DNA of 64,000 nucleotides from an uncultured Porphyromonadaceae bacterium (GTDB taxonomy: Bacteria; Bacteroidota; Bacteroidia; Bacteroidales; Porphyromonadaceae), in contig CAMYAB010000001.1 of assembly GCA_947253625.1 (NCBI GenBank), positions 434,001-498,000 on the forward strand, read 5' to 3'. Below, piece after piece: positions 45,214 to 54,231 of this stretch (position 1 is its first letter; the number at the start of each line of letters is the position of its first letter). Made by a program: the position numbers and the translations under genes. Below the pieces are notes generated by a model. That model did not search any database. It was not told where the DNA came from and worked only from the letters and a program-made list of their open reading frames with translations.

Positions 45214-47685
45214 ATGAAATCAACGACCAAACCCTTGTTGTTTTTGATGGCACTCCTCCTCCTCACCCCTTGTGCACAAAGCCAAGGCATCGGAGACCTA
45301 GTGAGCGCGATCACAAAAAAGACAGACGAAGACAAAAAAGAAGACAAAGATGAGGATGCCAACAAAGGTGGTAAAAAATACACCGACATCATCACCGACA
45401 AAGCCCGCACAGAAAAAGGATTCATCGACGTACACCTGCAAGAAGGCAAGGTCTACCTAGAGATCCCCCTCACCCTGCTTGGCAAACCCATGATGCTTGC
45501 CGGACGAGTACTCGGCATCAGCAACAACAAAGACGTCATAGCCGGTGAAATGCCCGGGGATCCACTCATGATCTCGTGGAGCAAAGATGACCAAAAGCTA
45601 TACCTACATCAGCTCAATACCGACATCACCACCAACCCCGACTCCTCCATCAGTCGTCGAGTACAGGACAACAACCTGATGCCTGTCCTCAACGCCTTCA
45701 AGATCCTCACCTACCGGCCCGACTCCTCCGCTGTGGTCATCGACGCCACCACACTCTTCCTCACGGACAGCGAGCCCATGTCTCCCTTTTTGCCCAAGTC
45801 TCCCTTTGACTCCTTCATGGGCGCCAGCAAGCTCTCAGGTACCTTCAAAAAAGACCTATCCTCCATCACCGACATCAGTGCATTTGAGCGCAACCTCAAC
45901 GTCCAAGTGCGCAGCGTCTACACCGTGGAGAAAAAACCCTTCACCGCACTTATCAACGGCTCCATATACCTACTCCCCGATGATATCATGCGCCCACGGC
46001 TATGGGACAACCGCATCGGTTACTTCATGAACGGCACCACCCAGATCACCACCGACAAGCTCACCATGGACCGAATCCGGTACATCAATAGGTGGCGACT
46101 GGAGCCCAAGCCCCAAGACCTCAAAGCATACAAGCGAGGACAACTCGTAGAGCCACAAAAGCCCATAGTCTACTACATCGATGACGCCTTCCCAAAAGAG
46201 TGGTACCCCTACCTCAAAGAAGGCATCGAAGACTGGCAAAAAGCCTTTGAGCGGATCGGCTTCAAAAACGCCATTATAGCCAAGCCCTACCCCAAGGACG
46301 ACCCCAGCTTCAATCCCGCCGATGCACGGTACAGCTGCTTGATCTACTCCTCATCCAAGCAAGCCAACGCCATGGGTCCCTCCTGGACCGACCCCCGATC
46401 CGGAGAGATCCTACAGGCCTCTGTCTACTTTTACCACAACGTCTTGGAGCTGATCCACTCATGGAGATTTGTCCAGACCTCAGCCGCAGACCCAAAAGCC
46501 AGGGGGCTCCACTACGACCTCAGTGTCCTAGGCCCTATGCTTCGCTACATCGTGTCACACGAGGTCGGACACACCCTCGGACTCATGCACAATATGGGAG
46601 CCTCCAGTGCCTACAAGGTCAATGACCTACGCTCTCCGGCCTTCACCAACAAGTATGGCACCACCCCCTCCATCATGGACTATGCCCGATACAACTACGT
46701 CGCACAACCCGGTGACGGCGTGACCAACTTCCTACCTCCTCGCCTAGGCGTCTACGACTATTACGCCATAGAGTGGGGCTACAAGCCCATCTACGAGGCC
46801 GCCACGCCGGAAGAAGAACGCCCCATACTCAACCAATGGATCCTCGACAAATCCGGAGACAGACGATACGCCTACGGGCCACAGCAAATCCTTGAAAACT
46901 ACGACCCAACCGCACAAACCGAAGACCTCGGAGACGATCCGGTACTGGCATCCACCTATGGGATCCAAAACCTCAAAGTCACAACCAAGCACCTATTCGA
47001 CTGGACTCGCCAAAACGGAGACGACTACCAACAACAAAAGAGACTCCTCGAAGGCATTGAGCAACAGTTCAGACGATACATCGGCCACGTCATGACCTCC
47101 ATAGGTGGCTACAGACGCAACCTCCCGGTCCAAGGAGATGGGCAAGAAATGTTTACCCCCGTACCGGGCGACAAGCAGAGAGAAGCCCTCTTTTTCATCC
47201 TAAAAGAGACACTCAACTACCCCTACTGGATCGCCACACCCGAAGTGACCGACAAGCTAGGCAAGACGGTCAACAACTACGCCGACTACATGCTGACGGT
47301 CATGAACATCCTCATCAGCAACAACACCCTTGGCAAACTGGACAAAGACACCTATCTGACCAAGGGCGGAGATGTCTATGGCCAAAAACAGTACCTAGAT
47401 GACCTCCACAGCTTCGTATGGCAAAACAGCGGACAGCTCACCGGCGTGGAGAGAAACATGCAATACGCATACGTACAAGGTCTCATCAACGCACTAGACC
47501 TCCAAAAAACAAACCAAGAAAAACAAAAAGTATCCACACCGAAAATCCAAGCCAAGGGTTATCTATTCGACAACCTAAAGCTAGCCCAACTGATCGTTGC
47601 AGATCGGATGGAGGGCAACACCCCGGAGAGTGGATATTACCGAGCTCTATACCACTTGATCACGACCGCACTCAAGGCCGAGTAA
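45214..47685 (+). CDS. Secreted zinc metalloprotease (DUF5118-DUF5117-DUF4953 type, metzincin-like)
   Basis: 823 residues with a signal peptide (LFLMALLLLTPCAQSQG). Three regions: a short DUF5118-like segment (~50-95, KGFIDVHLQEGKVYLEIP), a DUF5117-like beta domain (~100-330) and the catalytic part with HEVGHTLGLMHN (His449, Glu450, His453, His459) and a Met-turn SIMDYARYNY (Met488), the layout of metzincins. It should cut proteins or peptides outside the inner membrane. Last gene of the STN-SusC operon; it probably trims the peptides that SusCD imports. A strong terminator follows 40 bp downstream. Confidence 0.9.
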   Translation: MKSTTKPLLFLMALLLLTPCAQSQGIGDLVSAITKKTDEDKKEDKDEDANKGGKKYTDIITDKARTEKGFIDVHLQEGKVYLEIPLTLLGKPMMLAGRVLGISNNKDVIAGEMPGDPLMISWSKDDQKLYLHQLNTDITTNPDSSISRRVQDNNLMPVLNAFKILTYRPDSSAVVIDATTLFLTDSEPMSPFLPKSPFDSFMGASKLSGTFKKDLSSITDISAFERNLNVQVRSVYTVEKKPFTALINGSIYLLPDDIMRPRLWDNRIGYFMNGTTQITTDKLTMDRIRYINRWRLEPKPQDLKAYKRGQLVEPQKPIVYYIDDAFPKEWYPYLKEGIEDWQKAFERIGFKNAIIAKPYPKDDPSFNPADARYSCLIYSSSKQANAMGPSWTDPRSGEILQASVYFYHNVLELIHSWRFVQTSAADPKARGLHYDLSVLGPMLRYIVSHEVGHTLGLMHNMGASSAYKVNDLRSPAFTNKYGTTPSIMDYARYNYVAQPGDGVTNFLPPRLGVYDYYAIEWGYKPIYEAATPEEERPILNQWILDKSGDRRYAYGPQQILENYDPTAQTEDLGDDPVLASTYGIQNLKVTTKHLFDWTRQNGDDYQQQKRLLEGIEQQFRRYIGHVMTSIGGYRRNLPVQGDGQEMFTPVPGDKQREALFFILKETLNYPYWIATPEVTDKLGKTVNNYADYMLTVMNILISNNTLGKLDKDTYLTKGGDVYGQKQYLDDLHSFVWQNSGQLTGVERNMQYAYVQGLINALDLQKTNQEKQKVSTPKIQAKGYLFDNLKLAQLIVADRMEGNTPESGYYRALYHLITTALKAE

Positions 47686-47724
47686 TGTTTTAGAGCACGG
47701 ACCAATCCACCACACAAGCAACAG

Positions 47725-47768
47725 GAGATCCTGTCACCCCACCCCGGTGTGACAGGATCTCTGTTTTT
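47725..47768 (+). terminator. Rho-independent terminator after the metalloprotease gene
   Basis: Perfect 13-bp stem: GAGATCCTGTCAC (47725-47737) pairs with GTGACAGGATCTC (47749-47761), 11-base loop, then TGTTTTT. 40 bp after the stop codon. Confidence 0.9.
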
Positions 47769-47825
47769 GAATCCTTTTGCAAAAGTCCTGTTTTGAATTT
47801 CGCACCCTACTTTTGCCCCAACGTT

Positions 47826-47913
47826 TTTTCTATCCGTCTAAGCGATCGCTTCTATCCGTGAAAAGTTTCGCTTCTATCCGTGAAACAGATCGCTTCTATC
47901 CATGAAAAAAGAC
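47826..47913 (+). repeat. 22-bp tandem repeat array, copy 4 (4 units)
   Basis: Units at 47826-47847 (divergent, CTATCCGTCTAAGCGATC), 47848-47869, 47870-47891 and 47892-47913. Units 2 and 3 have the perfect core GCTTCTATCCGTGAAA. Nearly the same as array 5 in the first three units. Confidence 0.92.
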
Positions 47914-48110
47914 TCTCACACAGCCCCCTCGTTTTCAGCACATTACAAAGCACAAAAAAAGCCTCCAAATTGTGGCCAAAAAGCGAGCCCACAAGTGCTT
48001 TTTTTGTCCAAAAAGTCTCCTAAAACAACACAGGCCGATAGAATGCAAGACAGTCGCCACCGCATAGGGGCAACCCCGGACGAAAAGCCCACTCTCTTGC
48101 TACATTTTTG

Positions 48111-48118
48111 TACCTTTG
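48111..48118 (+). promoter_or_regulatory. -7 box of ribE
   Basis: TACCTTTG, a perfect TAnnTTTG match, 42 bp before the riboflavin synthase ATG. It argues against translation from the upstream ATG at 47902. No FMN riboswitch was recognised in the short leader. Confidence 0.6.
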
Positions 48119-48159
48119 TGGAGGTCAGAAAAACATCAACCCAAAAGCTGAGAGAATAT

Positions 48160-48780
48160 ATGTTTTCAGGAATAGTAGAGCACACGGCCAAAGTGGTGGA
48201 CATCCTGCGCGAACCCAATAGCGACAATGTACACCTGACACTGGAGGTCCCTTTTTGGGATGAGCTAAAGATAGACCAGAGTGTATCGCACAACGGTGTC
48301 TGCCTGACTGTGGTCCAAATCAACCCCCAAGCCAAGAGCTATACCGTGACCGCCATACGCGAAACCCTGGAACGCTCCAACCTCGGAGACCTAAAAGTAG
48401 GAGACCTCGTAAATGTAGAGCGGAGTATGCAAGTCAACGGCCGACTGGATGGACACATCGTCCAAGGTCATGTGGACACCACCGGAGTCTGCACCCAGAT
48501 CATGGACGCAGAGGGCAGCACCTACTTCACCATCGAGTACAAGGTCCCGGAAGCAATGGCGAGACAAGGCTACACGACCGTGGAAAAAGGAAGCGTATGC
48601 GTGAATGGCGTCAGTCTCACGGTGGTGGACTCGGAGCTAACCTCCTTCAAGGTCGCCATCATCCCATACACGATACAACATACCAACTTTTGCACCCTCA
48701 AGGTAGGCGATCGCGTGAACCTAGAATTTGACATCATCGGCAAATACCTTGCCCGCATGATAGAGCTGAGAGAACAGTAA
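48160..48780 (+). CDS. ribE: Riboflavin synthase alpha chain
   Basis: 206 residues from the ATG at 48160, the normal family start (MFSGIVEHTAKV). Two lumazine-binding repeats: SVSHNGVCLTVV in the first, GHIVQGHVDTTG and SVCVNGVSLTVVDSE in the second. It dismutates two 6,7-dimethyl-8-ribityllumazine molecules into riboflavin. The frame extends upstream to 47902 but that stretch crosses the promoter and a repeat array. Followed 15 bp later by a flavin-dependent nitroreductase gene. Confidence 0.95.
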   Translation: MFSGIVEHTAKVVDILREPNSDNVHLTLEVPFWDELKIDQSVSHNGVCLTVVQINPQAKSYTVTAIRETLERSNLGDLKVGDLVNVERSMQVNGRLDGHIVQGHVDTTGVCTQIMDAEGSTYFTIEYKVPEAMARQGYTTVEKGSVCVNGVSLTVVDSELTSFKVAIIPYTIQHTNFCTLKVGDRVNLEFDIIGKYLARMIELREQ

Positions 48781-48795
48781 ATCGGAGCGAAACCC

Positions 48796-49338
48796 ATGGA
48801 CTTTTACGAACTGGCACGCACTCGACAGAGCGACCGGAAATACGCCGACAAGCCGATCCCGAGAGAAGTCACCGAGCGAATACTGGAGGCTGCCCGACTG
48901 GCGCCATCTGCCACCAACTCCCAGCCGTGGAAGTTCGTCGCTGTAGATGACCCTGAGATCAAAAAAGAGATAGCGAGTGCCCTCACCTCGCCCTTGATCC
49001 CGACCATGAACCAATTTGCCCACACAGCCCCGGTACTGATCGTGATCGTAGAGGAGCCGGCCAATGCCAGTGCACGCATAGGCAACCTCCTAAAGAAACG
49101 CCACTTCGCACACATGGACTTGGGGATTGCCGCCTCATACATCACACTGGCCGCCACACAAGAAGGGCTCGGCAGCTGCATCATGGGCTGGCTCAATGAG
49201 CAAAAGATCCGCAAAGTCCTAGGCATACCCGGCAGCCGCACTGTGGCACTGGTAATCGCACTGGGCTACAGCACAGACGACAAAAAAGAGAAGAAGCGGA
49301 AAGCCCTCGACAAGGTCCGCTCCTACAACCAATACTAG
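48796..49338 (+). CDS. Nitroreductase-family FMN oxidoreductase
   Basis: 180 residues. [21 protein letters not shown] and [17 protein letters not shown] form the FMN-binding beginning of the family; [34 protein letters not shown] is the second half. It is a small single-domain enzyme that reduces nitro or quinone-like compounds with NAD(P)H; the natural substrate is unknown. Its place after ribE may reflect its FMN need. The C-terminus is Lys-rich ([18 protein letters not shown]). Confidence 0.88.
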   Translation: MDFYELARTRQSDRKYADKPIPREVTERILEAARLAPSATNSQPWKFVAVDDPEIKKEIASALTSPLIPTMNQFAHTAPVLIVIVEEPANASARIGNLLKKRHFAHMDLGIAASYITLAATQEGLGSCIMGWLNEQKIRKVLGIPGSRTVALVIALGYSTDDKKEKKRKALDKVRSYNQY

Positions 49339-49354
49339 AATCAACACCAAGACA

Positions 49355-50728
49355 ATGATCCAAAAGCCATCCATACCTAAAGGAACACGAGACTTTTCGC
49401 CGGAAGAAATGGCGAAACGCAACTACATCTTTGACACCATCCGAGGAGTCTACCGCACCTATGGCTATCGGGAAATCGAGACCCCGGCAATGGAAAACCT
49501 AGCCACCCTCACCGGCAAGTATGGCGAAGAGGGCGACAAGCTCCTCTTTAGGATCCTCAACTCAGGCGACCCCCTCAAGAAGTTTGATCGCCAAGAACTA
49601 TTGACTATAGACCCCACGACCTTTGCCACCCGTGCCTGCGACAGAGGATTGAGATACGACCTGACTGTGCCATTTGCACGTTACGTAGTGCAGCACAACA
49701 ACGAGATCACCTACCCTTTCAAGCGATACCAGATCCAGCCCGTATGGCGTGCAGACCGCCCGCAAAAAGGACGATATCGGGAGTTTTATCAGTGCGACGC
49801 TGACGTGATCGGATCGGACTCACTCCTGCATGAGGTAGAGCTCACACAGATCATCGACAGAGTATTCTCCAAGCTAAAGATAAGGGTGGCTATCCTGCTC
49901 AACAACCGAAAGATCCTTACCGGACTGGGAGAACTCCTAGGAGTCGAGCAAATCACGGACCTAACAATAGCCATCGACAAACTCGACAAGATCGGCTGGG
50001 AAGGAGTGCAAAGCGAACTCCTGGAGAGAGGCATCACGGCCGAAGCCACCACACGCCTCAAGCCCATCCTGACCCTAGAGGGGACCAACTCCGAAAAACT
50101 AGACAAGCTCGCCGAGCTACTGGCAGACAGCGAGTGCGGACTACGCGGAATCGAAGAACTCCGATACATTCTGGACAAGCTAGCCATCACCCCGCTCAAC
50201 AATAGCGTGACGATCGATCTGTCCCTCGCCAGAGGACTTGACTACTACACCGGCACTATCTTTGAGTGCAAAGCGCTGGACACAGAGATGGGGAGCATCC
50301 TCGGTGGAGGACGCTACGATGACCTGACCGGAGTTTTTGGACAAAAAGGGACAAGCGGTGTCGGGATATCCTTCGGGGCCGATCGGATCTTTGACGTACT
50401 AAACACCCTAGGACTGTACCCCAAAGGAATCACTCAGGCAACCAAGCTGATGTTTGTGAACTTTGGCGACAAAGAGATCAACTATATCCTACCACTGCTG
50501 AAAAAACTACGTGACGCAGACGTCACAGCCGAAGTCTACCCCGATAGCGTGAAGATGAAAAAACAGATGGGCTACGCCGACAGCCTAAACATCCCATACG
50601 TGGCTTTTATCGGAGAAGAAGAGATCAAGACCGACACGATCACAGTAAAGGAGATGGAGTCCGGCGACCAAAAGAGCTACACACCGGACCAACTCATCGC
50701 CCTATTGCGCTCAGACGAAAACCAATAA
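49355..50728 (+). CDS. hisS: Histidyl-tRNA synthetase
   Basis: 457 residues, full length. [20 protein letters not shown] (motif 1 region), YRQFFQ-equivalent [15 protein letters not shown] (motif 2), [12 protein letters not shown] (histidine-binding HisA motif) and [13 protein letters not shown] (HisB/motif 3). The C-terminal anticodon-binding domain begins about residue 350. It charges tRNA-His in the cytoplasm. Starts 16 bp after the nitroreductase stop. Confidence 0.97.
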   Translation: MIQKPSIPKGTRDFSPEEMAKRNYIFDTIRGVYRTYGYREIETPAMENLATLTGKYGEEGDKLLFRILNSGDPLKKFDRQELLTIDPTTFATRACDRGLRYDLTVPFARYVVQHNNEITYPFKRYQIQPVWRADRPQKGRYREFYQCDADVIGSDSLLHEVELTQIIDRVFSKLKIRVAILLNNRKILTGLGELLGVEQITDLTIAIDKLDKIGWEGVQSELLERGITAEATTRLKPILTLEGTNSEKLDKLAELLADSECGLRGIEELRYILDKLAITPLNNSVTIDLSLARGLDYYTGTIFECKALDTEMGSILGGGRYDDLTGVFGQKGTSGVGISFGADRIFDVLNTLGLYPKGITQATKLMFVNFGDKEINYILPLLKKLRDADVTAEVYPDSVKMKKQMGYADSLNIPYVAFIGEEEIKTDTITVKEMESGDQKSYTPDQLIALLRSDENQ

Positions 50729-50776
50729 ACGGATAGAACTAATACATACAAAACCACATAACGCCAACAACCCGGT

Positions 50777-51055
50777 ATGACTTTTGTCCTCTACATCATT
50801 GGAGCAATGATTGTGGGCGTGCTTTTTGGCTGGATCTTGCGCAACAAAAAGCTCGCCTTCATCTCCCCCACCACCATGACCTTGGTCTGCATACTACTCT
50901 TCGTCCTGGGCGTCCAGATCGGCTCCAACAAGCAAGCCATAAAAGAGCTGGGCACACTCGGTGTCCCCACCATCCTCATCACCGTTTGCGCCATGGGCGG
51001 AAGCATCGTGATGGGCTGGCTACTATGGAAAATAATGAACCGCAAAAACAGATAA
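50777..51055 (+). CDS. LysO-family small subunit (N-terminal half of lysine exporter)
   Basis: 92 residues, three membrane helices (about 2-20, 28-47, 62-83), with GWILRNKKLAFISPTTMTLVCILLFVLGVQIGSNKQAI, the repeat unit of the LysO/YbjE (DUF340) family. The E. coli exporter is one chain of about 300 residues; here the first repeat is a separate gene, 81 bp before the second. The two products likely assemble into one exporter. Confidence 0.75.
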   Translation: MTFVLYIIGAMIVGVLFGWILRNKKLAFISPTTMTLVCILLFVLGVQIGSNKQAIKELGTLGVPTILITVCAMGGSIVMGWLLWKIMNRKNR

Positions 51056-51135
51056 ACGCCACCCCCGACGAGCTTGTCGGAAAAAGACAACGCCCTGCCG
51101 GCTAATCCACCACCACTTGAGCAAACACAGGCAGA

Positions 51136-51756
51136 ATGAAAGACACCGTATATATCTTGATCGCTTTTGTCATAGGCATCATTTTGGGATACTTTGTGGA
51201 TATCCCCGCCGCCAAAGAAGAGACACTGCCATTGGTCATCCTCTGCGGCATCCTCTTCTTGGTCGGCATGAGTGTTGGCTCCGACTCCAAGACAATTCGA
51301 GCCATACTCAACCTTCGAGTCGAGCTACTCTTATTGCCGGCAATGAGCATCATCGGCAGCCTAATCGGGACACTGGTCGCCACCCTGGTACTGAGAGAGA
51401 TGGGCGTATTTGCGGGTTTGGCTATTGGATCCGGACTGGGCTACTACTCAGCCTCCAGCGTGATCATTGGCGACATACTCGGACCTTCGCTTGCGGCCGC
51501 TGCGCTATTCTCCAACGTCCTCCGCGAAGTATCGACACTGATCCTGGCCCCACTTGTGGCCAAAAACTTTGGTCCCTTGGCGACGATCAGTTGTGGTGGC
51601 GCCAATACCTCGGACGTTGTCCTACCGGTGATTCTCCGCAACTGCGGAGAAGAGTATGCCGTACCCTGTATCTACAACGGCATTGCATGCACATTTTCCG
51701 TGCCGTTTTGCGTCAGCTTCTTTTGCGCACAGCAGCTGGCCCTATCCGGCATTTGA
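51136..51756 (+). CDS. lysO: LysO-family lysine exporter, large part
   Basis: 206 residues, six or so membrane helices. The first 90 residues repeat the pattern of the preceding small protein (LPLVILCGILFLVGMSVGSDSKTI), then comes the LysO core: GLAIGSGLGYYSASSVIIGDILGPSLAAAALFSNVLREVSTLILAPLV and SCGGANTSDVVLPVI. These match the LysO exporter of L-lysine and thialysine. Ends 10 bp before the convergent purN gene. Confidence 0.82.
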   Translation: MKDTVYILIAFVIGIILGYFVDIPAAKEETLPLVILCGILFLVGMSVGSDSKTIRAILNLRVELLLLPAMSIIGSLIGTLVATLVLREMGVFAGLAIGSGLGYYSASSVIIGDILGPSLAAAALFSNVLREVSTLILAPLVAKNFGPLATISCGGANTSDVVLPVILRNCGEEYAVPCIYNGIACTFSVPFCVSFFCAQQLALSGI

Positions 51757-51766
51757 TTGAGAGGAT

Positions 51767-52351
51767 TCACTGCACGCCACCGGCACACCACTCAGCTATC
51801 ACTCGGGGGAAATACTTGTGCTCCAGCGCATGCACCTTGTTGGCCACATCATCAGCCGTGTCGACATCAGGGTCGATAGCCACACGAGCCTGAAAGACCG
51901 TATGTCCCCGATCGTACTGTTCGTCAATCTCGTGTATGGTGATTCCGGTGACCGTCTCACGGGCCTGCAACACAGCCTCATGCACATGATGCCCATACAT
52001 CCCCTTACCCCCGTACTTTGGCAACAACGCCGGGTGGATATTGAGGATACGATTCGGATAAGCCTCTAGCAAAAAAGGAGGGATCATTCGGAGATAGCCG
52101 GCTAGGACGATGCGGTCCACCCCATAGCTTCTCAGAAAAGGAAGGAGCACCCCTGGGTCGTTGAGCTCAGCGACCGTAAAGTGGTGCTCTGCGATCCCCA
52201 ACCTTTTGGCGCGCTCACGGACATAGGCATCCTTACGATCCACAACGACACATCCAATCTGTATCCCGAGATTGGAATTCTTATCTAGGTAATGGGCAAT
52301 GGCCTCCATGTTCGTTCCACTTCCGGAAGCAAAAACAGCTAAAGTAATCAT
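51767..52351 (-). CDS. purN: Phosphoribosylglycinamide formyltransferase
   Basis: 194 residues from the ATG at 52351 (MITLAVFASGSGTNMEAI). Signatures: FASGSGTN phosphate loop, LNIHPALLPKYGGKGMYG with the catalytic Asn-His (Ala replaces the common Ser after HP), and ITIHEIDEQYDRGHTVFQ with the catalytic Asp. It uses 10-formyl-tetrahydrofolate to formylate GAR in purine synthesis. Divergent from acpP, convergent with lysO. Confidence 0.96.
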   Translation of the reverse strand: MITLAVFASGSGTNMEAIAHYLDKNSNLGIQIGCVVVDRKDAYVRERAKRLGIAEHHFTVAELNDPGVLLPFLRSYGVDRIVLAGYLRMIPPFLLEAYPNRILNIHPALLPKYGGKGMYGHHVHEAVLQARETVTGITIHEIDEQYDRGHTVFQARVAIDPDVDTADDVANKVHALEHKYFPRVIAEWCAGGVQ

Positions 52352-52401
52352 ACAAAAGGGTCTAAACTGCACACTAGATATGGCGATGTGCAGATTATTG
52401 G

Positions 52402-52409
52402 TATATTTG
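52402..52409 (+). promoter_or_regulatory. -7 box of acpP
   Basis: TATATTTG, perfect TAnnTTTG match, about 95 bp before the acpP ATG in the purN-acpP divergent region. The long AT-rich leader is typical of a highly expressed gene in this phylum. Confidence 0.55.
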
Positions 52410-52504
52410 CACAGAGAAAATACGGCAAATGCACAATAAATGGTAGATTTGCCAAAACAAAGTTAGATATAAATAATTAATAACCAAACAGCAACAAGAA
52501 AGAT

Positions 52505-52750
52505 ATGGCAACAAGAGAAGAAATTGCCGCAAAGGTAAAAAACATCATCGTCGACAAGCTAAACGTAGATGCCTCCGAAGTCACCGAGAATGCACACTTC
52601 ACCAATGACCTTGGTGCAGACTCGCTGGACACCGTAGAGCTGATCATGGAGTTTGAGCAGGAGTTCAACATTGAGATTGAGGACGACCAAGCTCAGAAGA
52701 TCCAGACAGTAGGAGACGCTATCACCCACATAGCCGAAGCCCTCAAGTAA
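52505..52750 (+). CDS. acpP: Acyl carrier protein
   Basis: 81 residues, acidic, with the phosphopantetheine site [10 protein letters not shown] (Ser40) and the usual four-helix pattern ending in [11 protein letters not shown]. It carries acyl chains for fatty-acid synthesis and is the octanoyl donor for LipB. Followed by fabF as in most bacteria, though with a 189-bp gap. Confidence 0.98.
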   Translation: MATREEIAAKVKNIIVDKLNVDASEVTENAHFTNDLGADSLDTVELIMEFEQEFNIEIEDDQAQKIQTVGDAITHIAEALK

Positions 52751-52778
52751 GGTTTTCGGACCAAATCAAGATGCATAT

Positions 52779-52840
52779 TTTGGGCAGAAACCGAGACTCC
52801 GGCTCACGACCAACGAGCCAGAGCAGTGTTTTTGCCCAAA
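52779..52840 (+). other. Potential RNA structure between acpP and fabF
   Basis: TTTGGGCA (52779-52786) pairs with TGCCCAAA (52833-52840), and inside it GGCTC (52801-52805) pairs with GAGCC (52815-52819). The outer stem could extend (GAAAC/GTTTT). It is not followed by a T-tract, so it may attenuate or stabilise the acpP message rather than terminate it. Confidence 0.35.
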
Positions 52841-52939
52841 TTGTTATCCACACCATGTGAGAGAGCGTATCCCCCTGGTTTCCATCGGGATGATGTTGTC
52901 CGTGTATTGTATTTTTCCCTAAAGTAAAGCCCAAGATAT

Positions 52940-54196
52940 ATGCCTAAAAAAAGAATCGTAGTCACCGGAATCGGAGCGATCACCCCCCTCGGCAAGGATG
53001 CCCCCACGACCTGGGAAGCCCTCAAAGCCGGAAAAAGCGGTGCGGCACCTATCACACTCATCGACACCGAGCGCTTCAAGACCCGGTTTGCCTGTGAGGT
53101 GAAGGACTTCTCCCCCAATGATTACTTTGATCGAAAGACAGCACGCAAGTACGATCGCTATGCCATGTTTGCCAGCATCAGCGCCGACGAAGCAATCGCC
53201 GACTCCGGGCTTGATCTGTCCCAAGAAGACCTCAATCGCATCGGAGTAGTTTTTTCCAGCGGAATTGGCGGGATCATTACATTTGAGGAAGAAGCGATGC
53301 AGTACGATCCACAAAGAGGCCCAAAATACAACCCCTTTTTCATCCCCAAGATGATCTCCGACATGGCGGCCGGCTACATCTCCATGAAGTACGGTCTCCA
53401 CGGTCCCAACTATGGTGTCGTATCCGCATGCGCCTCATCCACCAATGCGATCATTAGTGCATGCGACACGATCCAGCTCGGTCGCGCAGACGTTGTCGTG
53501 ACCGGTGGCGCCGAAGCAGCCATCAGCATCAGCGGACTCGGAGGATTCAATGCGATGAATGCCCTCTCCGTACGCAACGACAGCCCCGAGACCGCCTCAC
53601 GCCCCTTTAGTGCCAGCCGAGACGGCTTTGTACTGGGCGAAGGTGGAGCCGCACTCATACTGGAGGAGTACGAGCATGCCAAAAAGCGCGGAGCCACGAT
53701 CTATGCAGAGGTAAAGGGCTGCGGACTCTCCGCCGATGCCTACCACCTCACAGCCTCACACCCCGAAGGGCTGGGCGCCAAGCTAGTCATGAGAAATGCC
53801 CTCAGCGATGCAGGACTTCGCCCATGCGACATCGACTACATCAACGTACACGGCACCTCCACTCCGGTGGGAGACATCAGCGAAGTCAAGGCCATCCTCG
53901 ACGTTTTTGGAGAAGACGCCTATGCCCTAAACATCAGCTCCACCAAGTCTATGACCGGGCACCTACTTGGTGCAGCCGGAGCACTTGAGGCCATCGTCTG
54001 CATCAAAGCAATCCAGGAAGGCATCATCCCGCCCACCATCAACCACACCGAGGGAGACGAAGACCCGGAGATAGACTACAAGCTCAACTTCACGTTCAAC
54101 CAAGCACAAAAACGTGACGTAAAGGTTGCCCTCTCCAACACATTCGGCTTCGGCGGACACAACGCATCCGCTATTTTCACAAGAGTAGAAGACTGA
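52940..54196 (+). CDS. fabF: 3-oxoacyl-[ACP] synthase II
   Basis: 418 residues. KRIVVTGIGAITPLGKDAPTTW at the start; catalytic Cys in VVSACASSTNAI, His in INVHGTSTPVGD and His in FGFGGHNAS. It elongates acyl-ACP with malonyl-ACP in the cytoplasm. Gap of 189 bp to acpP, 35 bp to rnc. Confidence 0.97.
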   Translation: MPKKRIVVTGIGAITPLGKDAPTTWEALKAGKSGAAPITLIDTERFKTRFACEVKDFSPNDYFDRKTARKYDRYAMFASISADEAIADSGLDLSQEDLNRIGVVFSSGIGGIITFEEEAMQYDPQRGPKYNPFFIPKMISDMAAGYISMKYGLHGPNYGVVSACASSTNAIISACDTIQLGRADVVVTGGAEAAISISGLGGFNAMNALSVRNDSPETASRPFSASRDGFVLGEGGAALILEEYEHAKKRGATIYAEVKGCGLSADAYHLTASHPEGLGAKLVMRNALSDAGLRPCDIDYINVHGTSTPVGDISEVKAILDVFGEDAYALNISSTKSMTGHLLGAAGALEAIVCIKAIQEGIIPPTINHTEGDEDPEIDYKLNFTFNQAQKRDVKVALSNTFGFGGHNASAIFTRVED

Positions 54197-54231
54197 CCAC
54201 CACGACGGCAAAGCGACAAACACACCCCTAA

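Larger units (their letters stand above)
47686..48110. other. Intergenic region between the protease operon and ribE
   Basis: Holds the terminator, repeat array 4 and the ribE promoter. The open frame from 47902 to ribE starts in the last repeat unit, where CCGTGAAA has changed to CCATGAAA, and its 86 residues look non-coding. Confidence 0.6.

Noticed and set aside
47902..48159. N-terminal extension of riboflavin synthase
   Set aside because: The ATG is made by a mutated repeat unit, the stretch crosses the ribE promoter box, and the family starts at MFSGIVE.
51117..51893. 258-codon plus-strand ORF
   Set aside because: It is rich in Arg, His and Cys, overlaps lysO in another frame and runs into purN; lysO has proper membrane helices.
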